Source: Ryuthela nishihirai (Eukaryota; Arthropoda; Arachnida; Araneae; Heptathelidae). From it: a stretch of 64,000 bases of DNA. Under the pieces are notes generated by a model. The model saw nothing but the letters and a program-made list of their open reading frames with translations. It searched no databases and was not told the origin of the DNA. Shown one piece after another: positions 11,681-22,545 of the stretch; positions within the stretch are counted from its first letter, which is position 1, and the number at the start of each line of letters is the position of its first letter. The stretch spans positions 74,600,020-74,664,019 of the forward strand of contig JAWZYU010000008.1 of NCBI GenBank assembly GCA_038380435.1. The letters are read 5' to 3'. The translations under genes were made by a program, and so were the position numbers.

Positions 11681-12284
11681 TTAATTAATTTTAATTAATT
11701 ATTTATTTGTTATGAATTATTAATTATGAATTATGAATATTAATAAGGGGGTAGTAGTGGGGGTAGAAGGGAGCTTGGTCTGTGACGTCATAGGGGAAAG
11801 CACAATGCGTGAGGGACTAAAGTGGCACATCACTACTCACATAGCATGGGCTTTCAATTTCTTATAGCCTATGACATTCGCTGCATCAGAAGCTTTCATT
11901 TGATGCAGTGCTTAATGTTACTTTCAGCACTCATGTTCTGGAGATACAGTGGAACAATCGTTTTCATAATTCTCCATTTTTAGGAGGGAAGAATGCATTG
12001 GGGTCAATTTTTTATAGCTTACGACACTCCCCGAGTCACAGGTTTTTGTTTGACACATAAGTCATCACGTTTCTCCATCGCGTTCGAAAGAAAAGGTGGA
12101 AAAACTTTTTGTGAACTCACCAAACTGATAAACCGAGAAATATGAAAGCCAAAAGCAATAGGAAGATAGGTAAAAGCGAAATTAGTTTTGTGAAATAAAT
12201 TAGAGTTAGCACAATCGACTAAACTTTGGAAAGTCTAGGGCAATTGGCAAAATTCGAAACCCCTTGGTGAAATGAAGTAAAGTT
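11681..12284. other. Unassigned sequence
   Basis: Short TTAATTAATT-type runs at 11680-11745, then unique-looking sequence. 12190-12280 has loose ..AGTTG.AAAATC.. units like those at 19190-19620. No gene recognised. Confidence 0.4.
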
Positions 12285-13180
12285 GTGAAAAATAGGAATG
12301 GTTTAGTGAAAATGACAAAGGAAAATAATCTTGTGGAGTTTGCAAAATTAGGCTGTACTACCGAACGAAATTATGGGTACGTCCGCGACAAATTAAGAAT
12401 TAAATTTATGTGAAGTACTTATTTTCTAGGTTGGCAAAATTTGATAACCGAGTTGGATTTATATACTGTTTAAGCTACTAGACATGGGATGGATATATAT
12501 ATGGATATGGATATATTATATATGCTACTAGATATCAATCGGTGCCTTCAGCATCTCTTGTTCTTTAACTGATCACTCCAACATTTTGAATCATCCCCTT
12601 GAATGCGACACTGGATCTGAAAATTTTCTTATTTCTCAATTGTACTGCCCAAAACAGACCTCTTCACCTATTTTGAGCTCTTTTGTACCAGAATATTGAA
12701 TTTAACCTTCGACCTCAAAGACCACTGCATCCAAAACATGGCATAATTTCAGAGATCTAGAACTCCAAATACCCCCATGCATCAATTTTCAATCCTTTAA
12801 CACCAGTAGATCGATATTTGACCTTTGACCTCAAAGGTCAAATCTTTTCAAAGGTTTCAAACGGGAGATAAGTTACCTGCAATCTTGTTGTGTAGGTAAA
12901 TCGGCGCCCTGTCTTCAACTCGGTTATCCAATATATCCAACTCGGTTATCAAATTTTGCCAAACTAGAAAATAAGTACTTCACATAAATTTAATTCTAAA
13001 TTTGTCACGGACGTACCCATAATTTCGTTCGGTAGTACAGCCTAATTTTGCAAACTCCACAAGATTATTTTCCTTCGTCATTTTCACTAAACCCAAGGCA
13101 CCGATTGATATTTAGTAGCATATATAATATATCCTTATACATATATATCCATCCCATTTCTAGTAGCTTAAACAGTATTC
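12285..13180. repeat. Permuted inverted repeats (segments X and Y)
   Basis: Segment X (about 12298-12450, ATGGTTTAGTGAAAATGACA.. to ..CCGAGTTGGAT) recurs inverted at about 12935-13090. Segment Y (about 12462-12545, ACTGTTTAAGCTACTAG.. to ..ATCGGTGCCTT) recurs inverted at about 13092-13175. The right half reads X' then Y', not Y' then X' as a simple inverted repeat would. A third, partial X lies at 14155-14240 following a Y-like end. Between the arms is part of the minisatellite described separately. Confidence 0.75.
12560..12900 (+). repeat. Degenerate ~115-135-bp minisatellite, block 1
   Basis: Units carry TTTGACCTTTGACCTCAAAGGWCC, ...GAGATCTAGAAC..., then TTTCTAACACCAGTAGAT. The same units occur at 13180-13590, 16690-17110 and 17360-18120. 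Spacing between successive CAAAGGACC-like landmarks is about 115-135 bp. No coding frame is conserved. Confidence 0.6.
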
Positions 13181-13600
13181 ATTTTGAAGGACCCATCGCA
13201 TCTAAACTTCGGAAACTTTTCTGAGACCAATTTTCAAATAATCCCAGGAACCAATTGTTAGCTTTCTAACACCAATAGATATAAATTTGACTTTTGACCT
13301 CAAAGGACCCTTCAGATCAAAAGTTTCGTAACAATTTCGAGATCTACAACACGAAACACACCCAGACACCAATTTTCACATTTCTAGCACTTGTAGATCA
13401 CGGTTTGATCTCTACTTGACTTCTATTTCTCCTTGAAGGACACCTCGCAGGTCAGATTTCGGATTTTTTCAGAGGTCTCTGATTCGGATTACCTTTGGGT
13501 GCAGATTTTCAGAACTCTTCCATTTCTGCATCATGGTTAGAATTAACATGATCTCCTATCAGTCAGTCAGTCAGCCATCAATCACTCACAATCGTATCAA
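13180..13600 (+). repeat. Minisatellite, block 2
   Basis: Landmarks GAAGGACCC (13187), CAAAGGACCC (13302) and GAAGGACACC (13436). The block ends in CAGTCAGTCAGTCAGCC, a motif also found at the end of blocks 1 and 4 and at 14390. Confidence 0.6.
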
Positions 13601-13607
13601 ATATATA

Positions 13608-14064
13608 CAGGGTGAATCTGAAAAAGTGGGCAAAACTTTACGGGGTGGTAGAACGCAGCTCTATTCGTCTACGAGCAATATTCGTCATAGAATGTGTAGT
13701 CGGAACGCAAGCGGTGAGAAGTTAAAAGGTAGTTTTCCACTGTCACATTTAAAGAATGAACACAAGAAGGAGAGGAGATACTTCAGAAAACATTTTATTA
13801 ACAGGAATGTAACTTGCATTCCCGTCCGCCGCACCGTACACAAAGTGCATATCCGCCATTTCGTGGTTAGTATAACCAGCCATCCTCTCGGCAATCCACG
13901 GTAGAAATGCTGTTGGGTGCGAGGACCGACCCTTTTATACCATTTCCAACGCCATCTAGCGACTCGCCGTTTGCGTTCTGCCCATACTTTCTATGACGAA
14001 TATTACTCGTATAGCTGCGTTCTACCACCCCGTAAAGTTTTGCCCACTTTTCAGACTCACCCTG
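13608..14064. mobile_element. 457-bp MITE with ~100-bp terminal inverted repeats, TA target
   Basis: Left end CAGGGTGAATCTGAAAAAGT (13608) is the inverse of the right end ACTTTTCAGACTCACCCTG (ending 14064). The arms stay similar for about 100 bp, including the TTTACGGGGTGGTAGAACGCAGCT segment. Both sides are flanked by TA, as expected for Tc1/mariner-type excision and insertion. No transposase is present; the internal open frame on either strand is unrecognised. It is probably a non-autonomous element moved by a related transposase. Confidence 0.8.
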
Positions 14065-14095
14065 TATATATCGTATATATATATATTTGCTACTA

Positions 14096-14240
14096 GAAAC
14101 CAATCGGTATACCGAAGGTACCGATTGGTTTCTCTATGGTTAAATAAAATATAGATAAAAATAATCTTGTGGAGTTTGAAAAATTAGGCTGTATTTGCCC
14201 TTCCCCCTGAACGAAATTGTGGGTACGTCCATGACATATT
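14096..14240. repeat. Hairpin and partial segment X
   Basis: Arms GAAACCAATCGGTA (14096-14109) and TACCGATTGGTTTC (14119-14132) pair perfectly around a 9-nt loop. Immediately after comes a partial copy of segment X (AATAATCTTGTGGAGTTTG.. to ..GGGTACGTCC) in the orientation of 12330-12400. Confidence 0.7.
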
Positions 14241-14429
14241 ATATTTTGTGATTTTTACCAGAAGAATAAGGTAATAGAACTATATAGAATATATATTATT
14301 TAAGTTAAATGAAATTCCTCAAGGCACAAGTTTTTAGCCCTCTAGACCCAATAGACTGATATTTGACCCTTGATCTCGAAGGATCCATCAGTCAGTCAGT
14401 TTATTATAATAATAAGGTTAGAAATAAAA

Positions 14430-14560
14430 TAATAATAAATACCCCCTCAAGCAGCTGCTTGCCACAGAGGTCTGACAGGAGGCTGTCAGTTTATATGCCA
14501 CAGTAGGAGATCTGAGAGGATGGCAGGACCTCAGCAGAAAAACGGCACACACATACAAAC
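14430..14560 (-). mobile_element. SINE-B fragment (3' part only)
   Basis: Reads, on the minus strand, ..CTGACAGCCTCCTGTCAGAC to GGCAAGCAGCTGCTTGAGGG, the 3' half of SINE-B. The tRNA-like head is absent, consistent with 5' truncation on insertion. Confidence 0.75.
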
Positions 14561-14739
14561 AGAAAATGTTTGTAATACTCTTATTAACCCAAGAGCATCT
14601 AAGCTCGTGTAAGTTAACGTACAAATTATTTAAGTACATAATTTTGGCAACATTGACACTCAACTTTAAATAAAGAAAAAAAAAAATTTACAAAAACAAT
14701 AAAGAATTTATAAATACGAAATAAAGCTTTTTTTCCCCT

Positions 14740-16690
14740 TTAACATCCAAAAAAGCTGTCAGCGTTAGTAATGTTCATTAGATAATTAGCAGTGAGACAT
14801 CTGAAATGCATAAATATTTTCATTTCGAAACAACTAACTTTTTTTACCAGTAAAAATCGGTAAAGAATTAAAAATTTTAGGGGACAAATAATCGAAATGT
14901 TTGTGCATAATTTCTTTTTTTGCAAGGGGCAACAGAAACCTTTTCCCATCATCTCGCATGGAATAATTTGTAAAATGTATCACTGCATTATTGTTTTTAA
15001 AGAAATAATTCAATGTTCTATAAACAAATAAGTGTCTTCGTGGAAATACACCTAAAATGGTATACTTACAAAAGATAGTAACAATTTTATATTTAATTGG
15101 TAATATTTGAAATATAATTTTTTTTGCATTGAAATTAGACTCATTAATGATGAAATGTATGTTCCTTCTCAAATTGACAGCTGTCCCATGGCGAGTAGTT
15201 AGAGCGCTTGGCTACTGATCTAAGGGACCTGGGTTCGAACCTCAATATATATATTTTCGAATATCAATTTCCACTGCTTTGATATATGTATTACGATCAC
15301 AATTTGGAAATTGAGTTTTAAAAACACTGTTTTTTGCATCCCGAATTTTATAATTTATTTCATTTCTAAAATTTTAAAGCTACTTTCTTAGCGTCATTTA
15401 CATGGTATTTTTGTGTATTTTATATAGTTTATCTCTTTGTTTTAATAAGTTCAGAATTTCAAAAGTAATCCCAGGCTTTGTTGATCGTGATTTATCATGA
15501 ATTTTTTTCCTAGTTGAATTTTTAATTACGAGATTAAATGTGGTTAAAATTTATTTTAAGCTTCATTTACATCATTAAGAATTAATACCTTGTTCCAGGG
15601 ACGTTCACTTAAGTCTGTTCAATAAAGTATAGTCTATGTAGTGATAAAGAATGCAATTTTAGTTTATACAAATCCTAGTATATTATTTTTTAGTATATCT
15701 ATATTTAAATCACCAATTACAACAACTTTGCTTTTATTATCAAATAATAAGAGTAATTCCTGGCATTCTACTAGGAAGTTAAGAAGATTAAGGGTAGGAA
15801 GGTTCTAGATAAATAACAATATAGTTAGGCGTACTTATATCATTAAAAGCAATTTATTTGAATATTAAAGAACTTTCAATGTAGCAAAGTATCCCACCAT
15901 ATTTATTGTAATCTCTGCAACAATTGAACGTATGATATCCATCTATTTCATACAAATTTAACTCATGTGGTTTAATCCATATTTAAGAAAGTATTAAAAT
16001 ATCCGTCATTTTATTTAAATACTCAAGAGTAGCTTCCAAATGTTCAAATTTATTTCTTAAACTTCGAATGTTAAAATATAAAACTTCTAAACTTGTGTAA
16101 TTTTCAGAATTAAAGAAAAACAGCAATTTTTTAATGTCATTACAGATCACAGAACATGGCACAGATTCAACAGAGCTAAATGGTGAAATATTTTTAGCAA
16201 CCATCTTGTTCATTTAACATATTTAGGTCATCCCTGATCCACCAAATTTTGAATCTTTCATTTTTGCGGATGAAAACTTTTCCATTTTTCACCCAAACGA
16301 ATTTATATCCCTTTTTTAATTTAAATTGTTTTGCATTATACAATAGATTTTTTTGTACTAAGAATTAGATGTTCATTTAAAACTAACTTTAATTAACTCT
16401 TCAAAATCATGATTAATATCAATACTCTTTAGAGGGAATTTAGATTTTTTGTTTATTCTAGCCAACTGCCGCCTATTTCTTTCGTTTTTAGTTTCACTAT
16501 AATAGGTTTAATTTTGTCTTTGTTAATTGCAGGAACTGGATGAGCCACCTGAATATCATCATTATATTTGAATTTTACCAGAAATTTTCTTAACAATGTC
16601 CAAAGCATTCTAGCCTGGAATTTCTGAGACATCTAATATTTCTAGATTCTGGCTTCGCGAATACTGCTAGAGTTCATGTAAAAAATTTCA
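14740..16690 (-). pseudogene. Decayed CR1/Jockey-type LINE (ORF1 and ORF2 remnants)
   Basis: Read on the minus strand in order. 16690-16215 is the C-terminal part of an FP25-like ORF1: DVSEIPG, DIVKKISGK, IQVAHPVPAINKDKIKPIIV, and KGYKFVWVKNGKVFIRKNE near its end. 16213-15650 is an APE-type endonuclease: LYFNIRSLRNKFEHL, YEIDGYHTFN, YNKYGG and VVVIGDLNIDIL. About 15600-15400 is the post-endonuclease linker (RSTKPGITFEILNL.KQRDKLYK). The reverse transcriptase core is not found. 15172-14740 is the ORF2 C-terminal tail (FDYLSPKIFNSLP). Frames are broken by many stops and shifts. A SINE-B head (15179-15245) marks the place where RT is missing. The exact clade is uncertain. Confidence 0.7.
15179..15245 (+). 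mobile_element. SINE-B fragment (tRNA-like head)
   Basis: GTCCCATGGCGAGTAGTTAG.. GCTACTGATCTAAGGGACC.. GGGTTCGAACC: the tRNA-like head of SINE-B without its body, ending in an ATATAT run. The loop TACTGAT with CTG in the anticodon position suggests descent from a tRNA-Gln (inference). Confidence 0.65.
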
Positions 16691-17110
16691 CAATTCTTTC
16701 AGTTATGCTTCTAGTTTGTCAGTTTGACACTGCAACTCGTGGTAAGCTCAAAACATTTCTGTGGTCTATGACTCGAAATACCCCAGACACTACAAAATTT
16801 AATTCTCCAGCACCAGAAAATCTAAATATGACCTTTGGCATCGAAGGACCCTGCAATCCGAAATTTCGTAATATTTCCGCCATGTAACATTTCTGGGGGT
16901 GAACCCCAGACACCATTTTCCACGTTTCTAGCCTCGTGGTTCAAGGCTTGACCTCAATGTGATCACCATTCCACCGTGAATGACATCTCGGAGCTCAAAT
17001 TTCGGGTTTTTCGCAATATCTGCAACCCGGATTAACTCTAAGTGCAAATTTTCAGAACTCTACCATTTCTGCATCATAATTAGAATTCGCGTGATCGTCT
17101 GTCGATCAGT
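16690..17110 (+). repeat. Minisatellite, block 3
   Basis: Same degenerate unit (TTTCTAG.., ATGACCTTTGGCATCGAAGG, ..AATTTTCAGAACTCTACCAT) as blocks 1, 2 and 4. Confidence 0.6.
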
Positions 17111-17130
17111 CATAATTGTCTATATGTTAA

Positions 17131-17325
17131 AAATAAAATACCCCCTAAAGCAGCTGCTTGTTACAGAGGTCTGACAGTCATATTATATGCCACAGTAGAA
17201 GATCTGAGAGGATAGCAGGACCTCAGCAGAAAACAACACGAACATCCATGCCTTACCTAGAGCTCGAACCCAGGCCCCTTAGATCAGTAGCCAAGCGCGC
17301 TAATCACAGGGCGGCTAGAGTGGTG
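17131..17325 (-). mobile_element. SINE-B copy (minus strand, nearly full)
   Basis: On the minus strand: a tRNA-like head (about 17320-17255: GCGCGCTTGGCTACTGATCTAAGGG reading in) and a body ending AAGCAGCTGC at 17150. A ~10-bp deletion lies in the CTGACAGGCTCCTGTCAG segment. Confidence 0.75.
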
Positions 17326-17359
17326 AGATAACTACAAATGTAACTGCGATACCTCTTCA

Positions 17360-18120
17360 TATTTTGTTCATCTATCCGAACGTCACTTTGATTTTTAGCC
17401 CTCTACTACCGGTAGATACAACTTATTTCACCTTTTACCTCTCCCCGCCCTGCCCACGGTCAGTAGGGGACACTGATGGGCTTGGAAAGGCCGCCGTCCG
17501 TCGGATGGGACGTTAAGCCGTGGCCCCGTGTGTGGGAGAGACATACCCTATGCATGTTAAAGAACACGCTGGATGGCCTTGACGGGAGGCTACCATCTGT
17601 CTCCCAACAGCTTGTTCCAGTGGGTCCCCTTCCCCAACCTTCTCTGAGCCTTCGGGGTCCATGTGACCTGGCCATTTAGCCCATGGTGTGCAAAAAAGTG
17701 CCGCTCAGAGGTAAAACAACCCAACCCAACCTTTTACCTCAAAGGACCATCACAACCAAAAATCAACATTTCCGAAAAATGAGACCCAAAATACCCCAGG
17801 AGCCAATTCAGCTCTCTATCATCGAACCTGATCTTGAAGAACCATATCTGAAATTTTGCAACGTTTCCCACATCTACAGCCCGAAACACCACATAACAAT
17901 TTTAGGTTTCTAGCACTGACAGATCAAGGTTTGACTTGTACGTAACCTCAGTTTCCCCTTGAACGAGACATGGGAGGTCAAATTTCGGATTTTTCCTGAG
18001 ATCTCTGATCCGATTGCAGCTAGGTGCAAAATTTCAGAGCTCTGTCACTTCTACATAATAGTTAGAATTAGCGTGATCACCTGTCAATCAGCCGTAAGTC
18101 AGTCAATCACTTATGTATTA
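17360..18120 (+). repeat. Minisatellite, block 4 (interrupted by SINE-A)
   Basis: The unit continues across SINE-A copy 5: CACCTTTTACCTC on the left resumes as CCTTTTACCTCAAAGGACC on the right. It ends with a GTCAGTCAATC tail like block 2. Confidence 0.6.
17442..17729 (+). mobile_element. SINE-A copy 5, 5'-truncated, 11-bp TSD
   Basis: Lacks the tRNA-like head and starts at TCCCCGCCCTGCCCACGG within the body. Flanked by a perfect 11-bp repeat CCTTTTACCTC (17431-17441, 17730-17740). Truncation with an intact duplication is what incomplete target-primed reverse transcription leaves. Confidence 0.88.
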
Positions 18121-18351
18121 GATTCTATTTGTATACTATATATCTATATATCTATCTATATGTATTAGATGAATCATTTTCGGCTAAATTTTCATAACTT
18201 ATAAAAATAGTATCTTTCTGCGAAATTTGATTAAATTTCTCCCTATTTATTTCAAGATATAACACTTTATATTTTTAACACATTTATATTTTAAGATAAT
18301 ACTTTTTTAATCAGTGTTTTAATTTTTGGCAAGTAGGATACGTTTTATTAG
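18121..18351. other. AT-rich linker with TATC/TATA runs
   Basis: Short ATATATCTATATATCTATC-type microsatellite at 18135-18170; otherwise unassigned. Confidence 0.5.
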
Positions 18352-19141
18352 CTGGGGAATCTTCTGATCAGAGGCGACGCAGGTGCCTGAAGACGACGCA
18401 GGTGCCTGAACTCTTGCTTCTAAGGGCATCGTCAAATCCTACATTGGGGGAAATCTTCCAATGTAGATGGATTCAGCCTTTAGTAGTGGGCGAAACAGGT
18501 CTTTGCCCCATGCCTGCAATTAAGGGGCTGTTTGATATTGTCGGCATTCCCTATCTCAATTAACATAATATCTTTAAACATCCCACTAACCATTTTCTCT
18601 CCATAGGTAGCTGGAATGTGAGGACTCTGCAAAGATTTTATTCTCTTGATGTCCTCCCATAAGAATTCCACCGTTATAATTTAGATACTCTCGGCTTGCA
18701 AGAGACCAGTTAGACAGATAACGGTCAGATTCTTAAAAATAATCTTAAATTTCTCTTTTCAAGGAGGGAAGATAATTAGCATCACCAAGGCGTGGGTCTG
18801 CTCTCAGCAGACACGCTAGTGATGCTCTTCTAGGATATGAGTGAATTAATGAAAGGTTTCTTACAGCAAAATTTCAGACAAGCGTTAAAGACTTGAATGT
18901 AATCTGCTGTTATGCCCCCACTGAGAATGCCGATGAGGATGAGAAGGATAGGTTTTATGGACAACTTCAGGATATTTGAATTCTGTCAAGAAAGGAGATT
19001 TACCCTTGTTCTAGGTGACTTCAAAGCCAAAGTTGGTACTGACTCTAACATTTGAGGAGGGGTGATAGGCACATTTGTTATTGGTAATTGTAATGGCAAT
19101 GGGCAACGTCTCCTACAGGTAGTAAACTTAATGGTTTGAGA
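18352..19141 (+). pseudogene. RTE fragment, endonuclease region only (copy 2a)
   Basis: Aligns with copy 1 from the pre-ORF region (CTTCTGATCAGAGGC.. CAGGTGCCTGA) through GTAAACTTAATGGTTT. Endonuclease motifs (AGCTGGAATGTGAGGAC for SWNVRT, TTGCAAGAGACCAG, TATGCCCCCACTGAG, GGTGACTTCAAAGCCAAAG) are visible but several stops (for example TAG replacing W at QET.W) and indels break the frame. It stops abruptly at 19141. Confidence 0.85.
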
Positions 19142-19189
19142 CAGGGGTGCAGCTATGGAAGGATGGGGGGAGACTCCCTCTCCCGCCAA

Positions 19190-19625
19190 AGTAAATCAGA
19201 GTTGGAAAAATTCGAAGAGACTTATTAAAATCCAGGTGAGTTGTGAAAATTTGGATTTTTTTTTTTTGTAAAACTAAAGGGAGTTAGCAAAATCTAGGAT
19301 TGTTGTCAAAATCTAGGGCAGTTGCCAAAATTCGAAGCCACTTAGTAAAATATAGCTGAGTTGTGAAAATCTTGGGAAGTATGAAAAATTTGAAGTGATA
19401 TGGAAAAATCAGGAGAGATTTAAAAATTGGGATTGTTTTCGTGAAATTAAAGAGAGTTGAAAAAATTGGAAACCACTTGATAAAATATAGGTGAGTTATG
19501 AAAATTGGGATTTTTTTTTGGTAAAACTAAAGGGAGTTAGCAAAATCTAGAGCAGTTGTCAAAATCGAGGCAACTTGACAGAATCTAGGGCAGTTGTCAA
19601 AATTCAAAGACACTGCGATACCTAC
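19190..19625 (+). repeat. Short-unit degenerate repeats (..AGTTGTCAAAATCTAGGG..)
   Basis: About 15 imperfect units of roughly 20-30 bp built on GAGTTGT.AAAAT(C/T), such as GGCAGTTGTCAAAATC. Similar units occur at 12190-12300 and at the window start. The array lies between two RTE pieces. Confidence 0.65.
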
Positions 19626-22442
19626 TAGACTGGACTTGTTTATGGATTTGAGCTTGATTATTGATCTTGTACTTGCTGCACTGGTGGGCCTCTGTTGAGG
19701 GAGAATCTGCCGCTGTGTTTTCTGTTTGCTTCTGGGTTGCCAGCCCTAAGAGAACAGAGGCATGGGATACCTTATATCAGCTGGTGGATAATCTTAATCA
19801 GAGGCCATCGCAGGTACCTGAACCTTACTTAGCTAGTTGGGCATCGTCAAGCCTAAACTGAAGTAATGTGTCTCAGGCAGGCCACATGGCTGGAAAAAGT
19901 CCACTTGAAAAGGTGGTGCCTGAAGTTCCTACCAGCATCGGTGACTTCAGCAGAGGAGGAACAGGTCTTTGCTCCATGCCTGCGATCAGAGGACTGTTTG
20001 ATATTGCTGGCCCTACCAATCTCAATAAACCTAATTTCTTTAAAAATCCTACTAATCATTTTCTCTCTGCAGGAAAGTGGAACGTGAGGACATTATATAG
20101 AGATTATTCTCTTGATGTCCTCACGCAGGAATTCCAGTGCTATAACCTAGATATTCTAGATTTGCAAGAGACCAGATGGACAGATAAAGGTCAGATTCTT
20201 AAAAATAATCTTAAATTTTTCTTTTCAGGGAGGGACGAAAATAAGCATCACAAGGCGTGGGTCTTCTTCTCAGCAGACACGCTAGTGATGCTCTTCTAGG
20301 ATATGAGTGCATTAATGAAAGGTTTCTTACAGCAAAATTTCAGACAAGCGTTAAAGACCTGGATGTTATCTGCTGTTATGCACCCACTGAGGATGCCGAT
20401 GAGGATGAGAAGGTTAGGTTTTATGAACAACTTCAGGATATTTTGAATTCTGTCAAGAAAGGAGATATTACCCTTGTTCGTGGTGACTTCAATGCCAAAG
20501 TTGGTACTGACTCTGACCTTTGGGGAGGAGTAATAGGCCCTTTTGGTATTGGTAGCTGCAATGGCAATGGGCAACGTCTCCTACAGGTAAGTAAACTCAA
20601 TGGTTTCAGAATAACTAACACATATTACAAACACCGCGACATACATAAGTACACATGGGTTGCACCTGATGGGCTGCATAAGAATATGATTGATTACATA
20701 TTAATTAACAGCAAATGGGCTAGTTCTGTTAGGAATACCAGGGCACATAGGGGAGCTGAAATTGGATCTGACCATTACCTTTTTAAAAGTGTCTTGCAAC
20801 TTAAACTTAAAAAGTGTTGTGCTAAATTTAAAAAATTTTCCTTTAATACTGAAGCTCTGAAAGACCCTGTTATAGCTAAAGCTTACCGTGATAGGTTACT
20901 TAGTAATTATGACAGTCATGGTTTGCTTATTACTGAAGTTGAGGAAGAATGGGGCCGTTTCAAACAGGCTTTTTTAGAAACTAAGAGTACTCTGTTAGGA
21001 AAAAAGGAGCAGAAGAGACAGAATTATTTAAGTGCTAAGGCACTGGAGCTTATTTCAGAAAGAAAGACTGCAGGAATAACCTTAATCAGTACCCTACTAG
21101 TCCTAATAGAAAGGAGTACAGAGAGCTTAACAAATGTGTAAAGGATCAGTTAGCTACTGATAAGAATCTTTGGCTTCATGGCTTGGCTGACAAATCTGAG
21201 GATGCTGTTAGGCAGCACAAAAGCAGAGAGCTGTACCAGATAGTTAATGTTTTATGTGGTAGAAAACTGACAGGCATACAAGGATTCAAGGATAAACAAG
21301 GTAAGGTTATAGAAGGGGAGGATTCTGTCATGGCTAGGTGGGCTGAGCATTTCAGTGATGATGTTGACAATGTAGTTAGTTCTACTCCCATTGTTTGCAA
21401 TGATGATAGATGCATTGGCAGCTTTAATGTTGGCCCTATAACACATTCTGAAGTTATTTTGGCTATTTCTAAACTTAAACTTCATAAATCCTCAGGGGTA
21501 GATGAAATTACTACAGAAATGCTCAGAGCTGGGAATGTTTCTGTTACCACTTGGATGAGTGAAATTTTGAATATCTTCTATGATAAAGGCATGGTTCCTA
21601 AGGATTTTACCAGAGCTATTATTATCCCTATCTCCAAAAAAAGGTGATCGCAGTTCTTGTGATAACTATAGGGGTATCAGCCTACTCTCTGTTACAGGTA
21701 AAGTTCTTTGCATGACTGTGCTCAATAGAATTAAGAATCTGGTTGACAGTCAAATGCGTGATGATCAATGTGGATTCAGAAGTGGTAGGGATGTGTTCAT
21801 CAGATATTTTCACTTAAGCAGATTCTTGAGAAATGTTTAGAGTTTCAGAAACCTTTGGTTGCTAGCTTTGTTGATTTCAAAAAGGCTTTCGACTCTGTTG
21901 ATCGTTATAATTTGTGGTTGATTGTGAGATCATATGGTATACCAGACAAGTTAGTTAACATAATGAAAGCTCTCTATAATAACACTGAGTCATGTGTGAG
22001 AGTTGGTAAGGCTTGTAGCAATTGGTTTAGCATTACTTCTGGTGTTCGGCAAGGGTGCATTTTGTCTCCTTTTCTCTTTAGCTTGGTTATTGATTATGTT
22101 ATGCAAAATTCACTTCAAGGGAAAGATTTTGGCCTTAAATGGACTGGAGATACGAAAATTTCTGATTTAGATTATGCTGATGATTTAACCCTTTTGGCAA
22201 ATGATGTTGATGAGATGAACTCTTTCATTCGAGCTATTGATGAGACTGGTAGTAGAGTAGGTTTGGTTATAAACAGAGAAAACTAAAGTGATGAAAATTG
22301 GTGAGGCAGGCTGTGATTCAGTTCATCCGCAAGGTTGCAGTCTTGAGCAGGCGTCACAGTTTAATTACCTTGGGAGTTATGTAACAGATATTTGTGATGT
22401 GCAGCATGAGATTAACAGACGAATAGGGATTGTTGCCAGGAC
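19626..22442 (+). mobile_element. RTE-clade LINE, copy 2 (truncated both ends)
   Basis: Begins at CTACTAGACTGGACTTG, about 290 bp inside the element's 5' end, and breaks off after ..GGATTGTTGCCAGGACT, inside the region after the RT core, so the C-terminal ~150 codons and GAT tail are missing. It faces copy 3 tail-to-tail across about 100 bp. Confidence 0.9.
19868..22440 (+). pseudogene. RTE endonuclease-reverse transcriptase, copy 2 (several frameshifts)
   Basis: The same polyprotein as copies 1 and 3, split into pieces. The APE domain is in 19868-20299 and 20257-21141 (shift near 20250, a C lost in CATCACAAGGCG). Further shifts are near 21075, at an A-run at 21633-21640 (one extra A in CCAAAAAAAGG), and in the GGGATGTGTTCATCAG region at 21790. 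A base is lost in GAGAAAACTAAAG (22278). The DYADD motif survives at about 22170. No functional protein expected. Confidence 0.88.
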
Positions 22443-22545
22443 TCTTTTGCACTTTAATGCTCCTTCAACTGAACATTTGATTTTAAAAAGAAGCAGATCC
22501 TTCCTCTTAAGGAAAATTCCTTGATTTTTAAATACCTTATTAGAC

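Noticed and set aside
11681..11750. AT-palindromic TTAATTAATT cluster as a replication origin or promoter
   Set aside because: Low-complexity only; nothing else supports a functional role.
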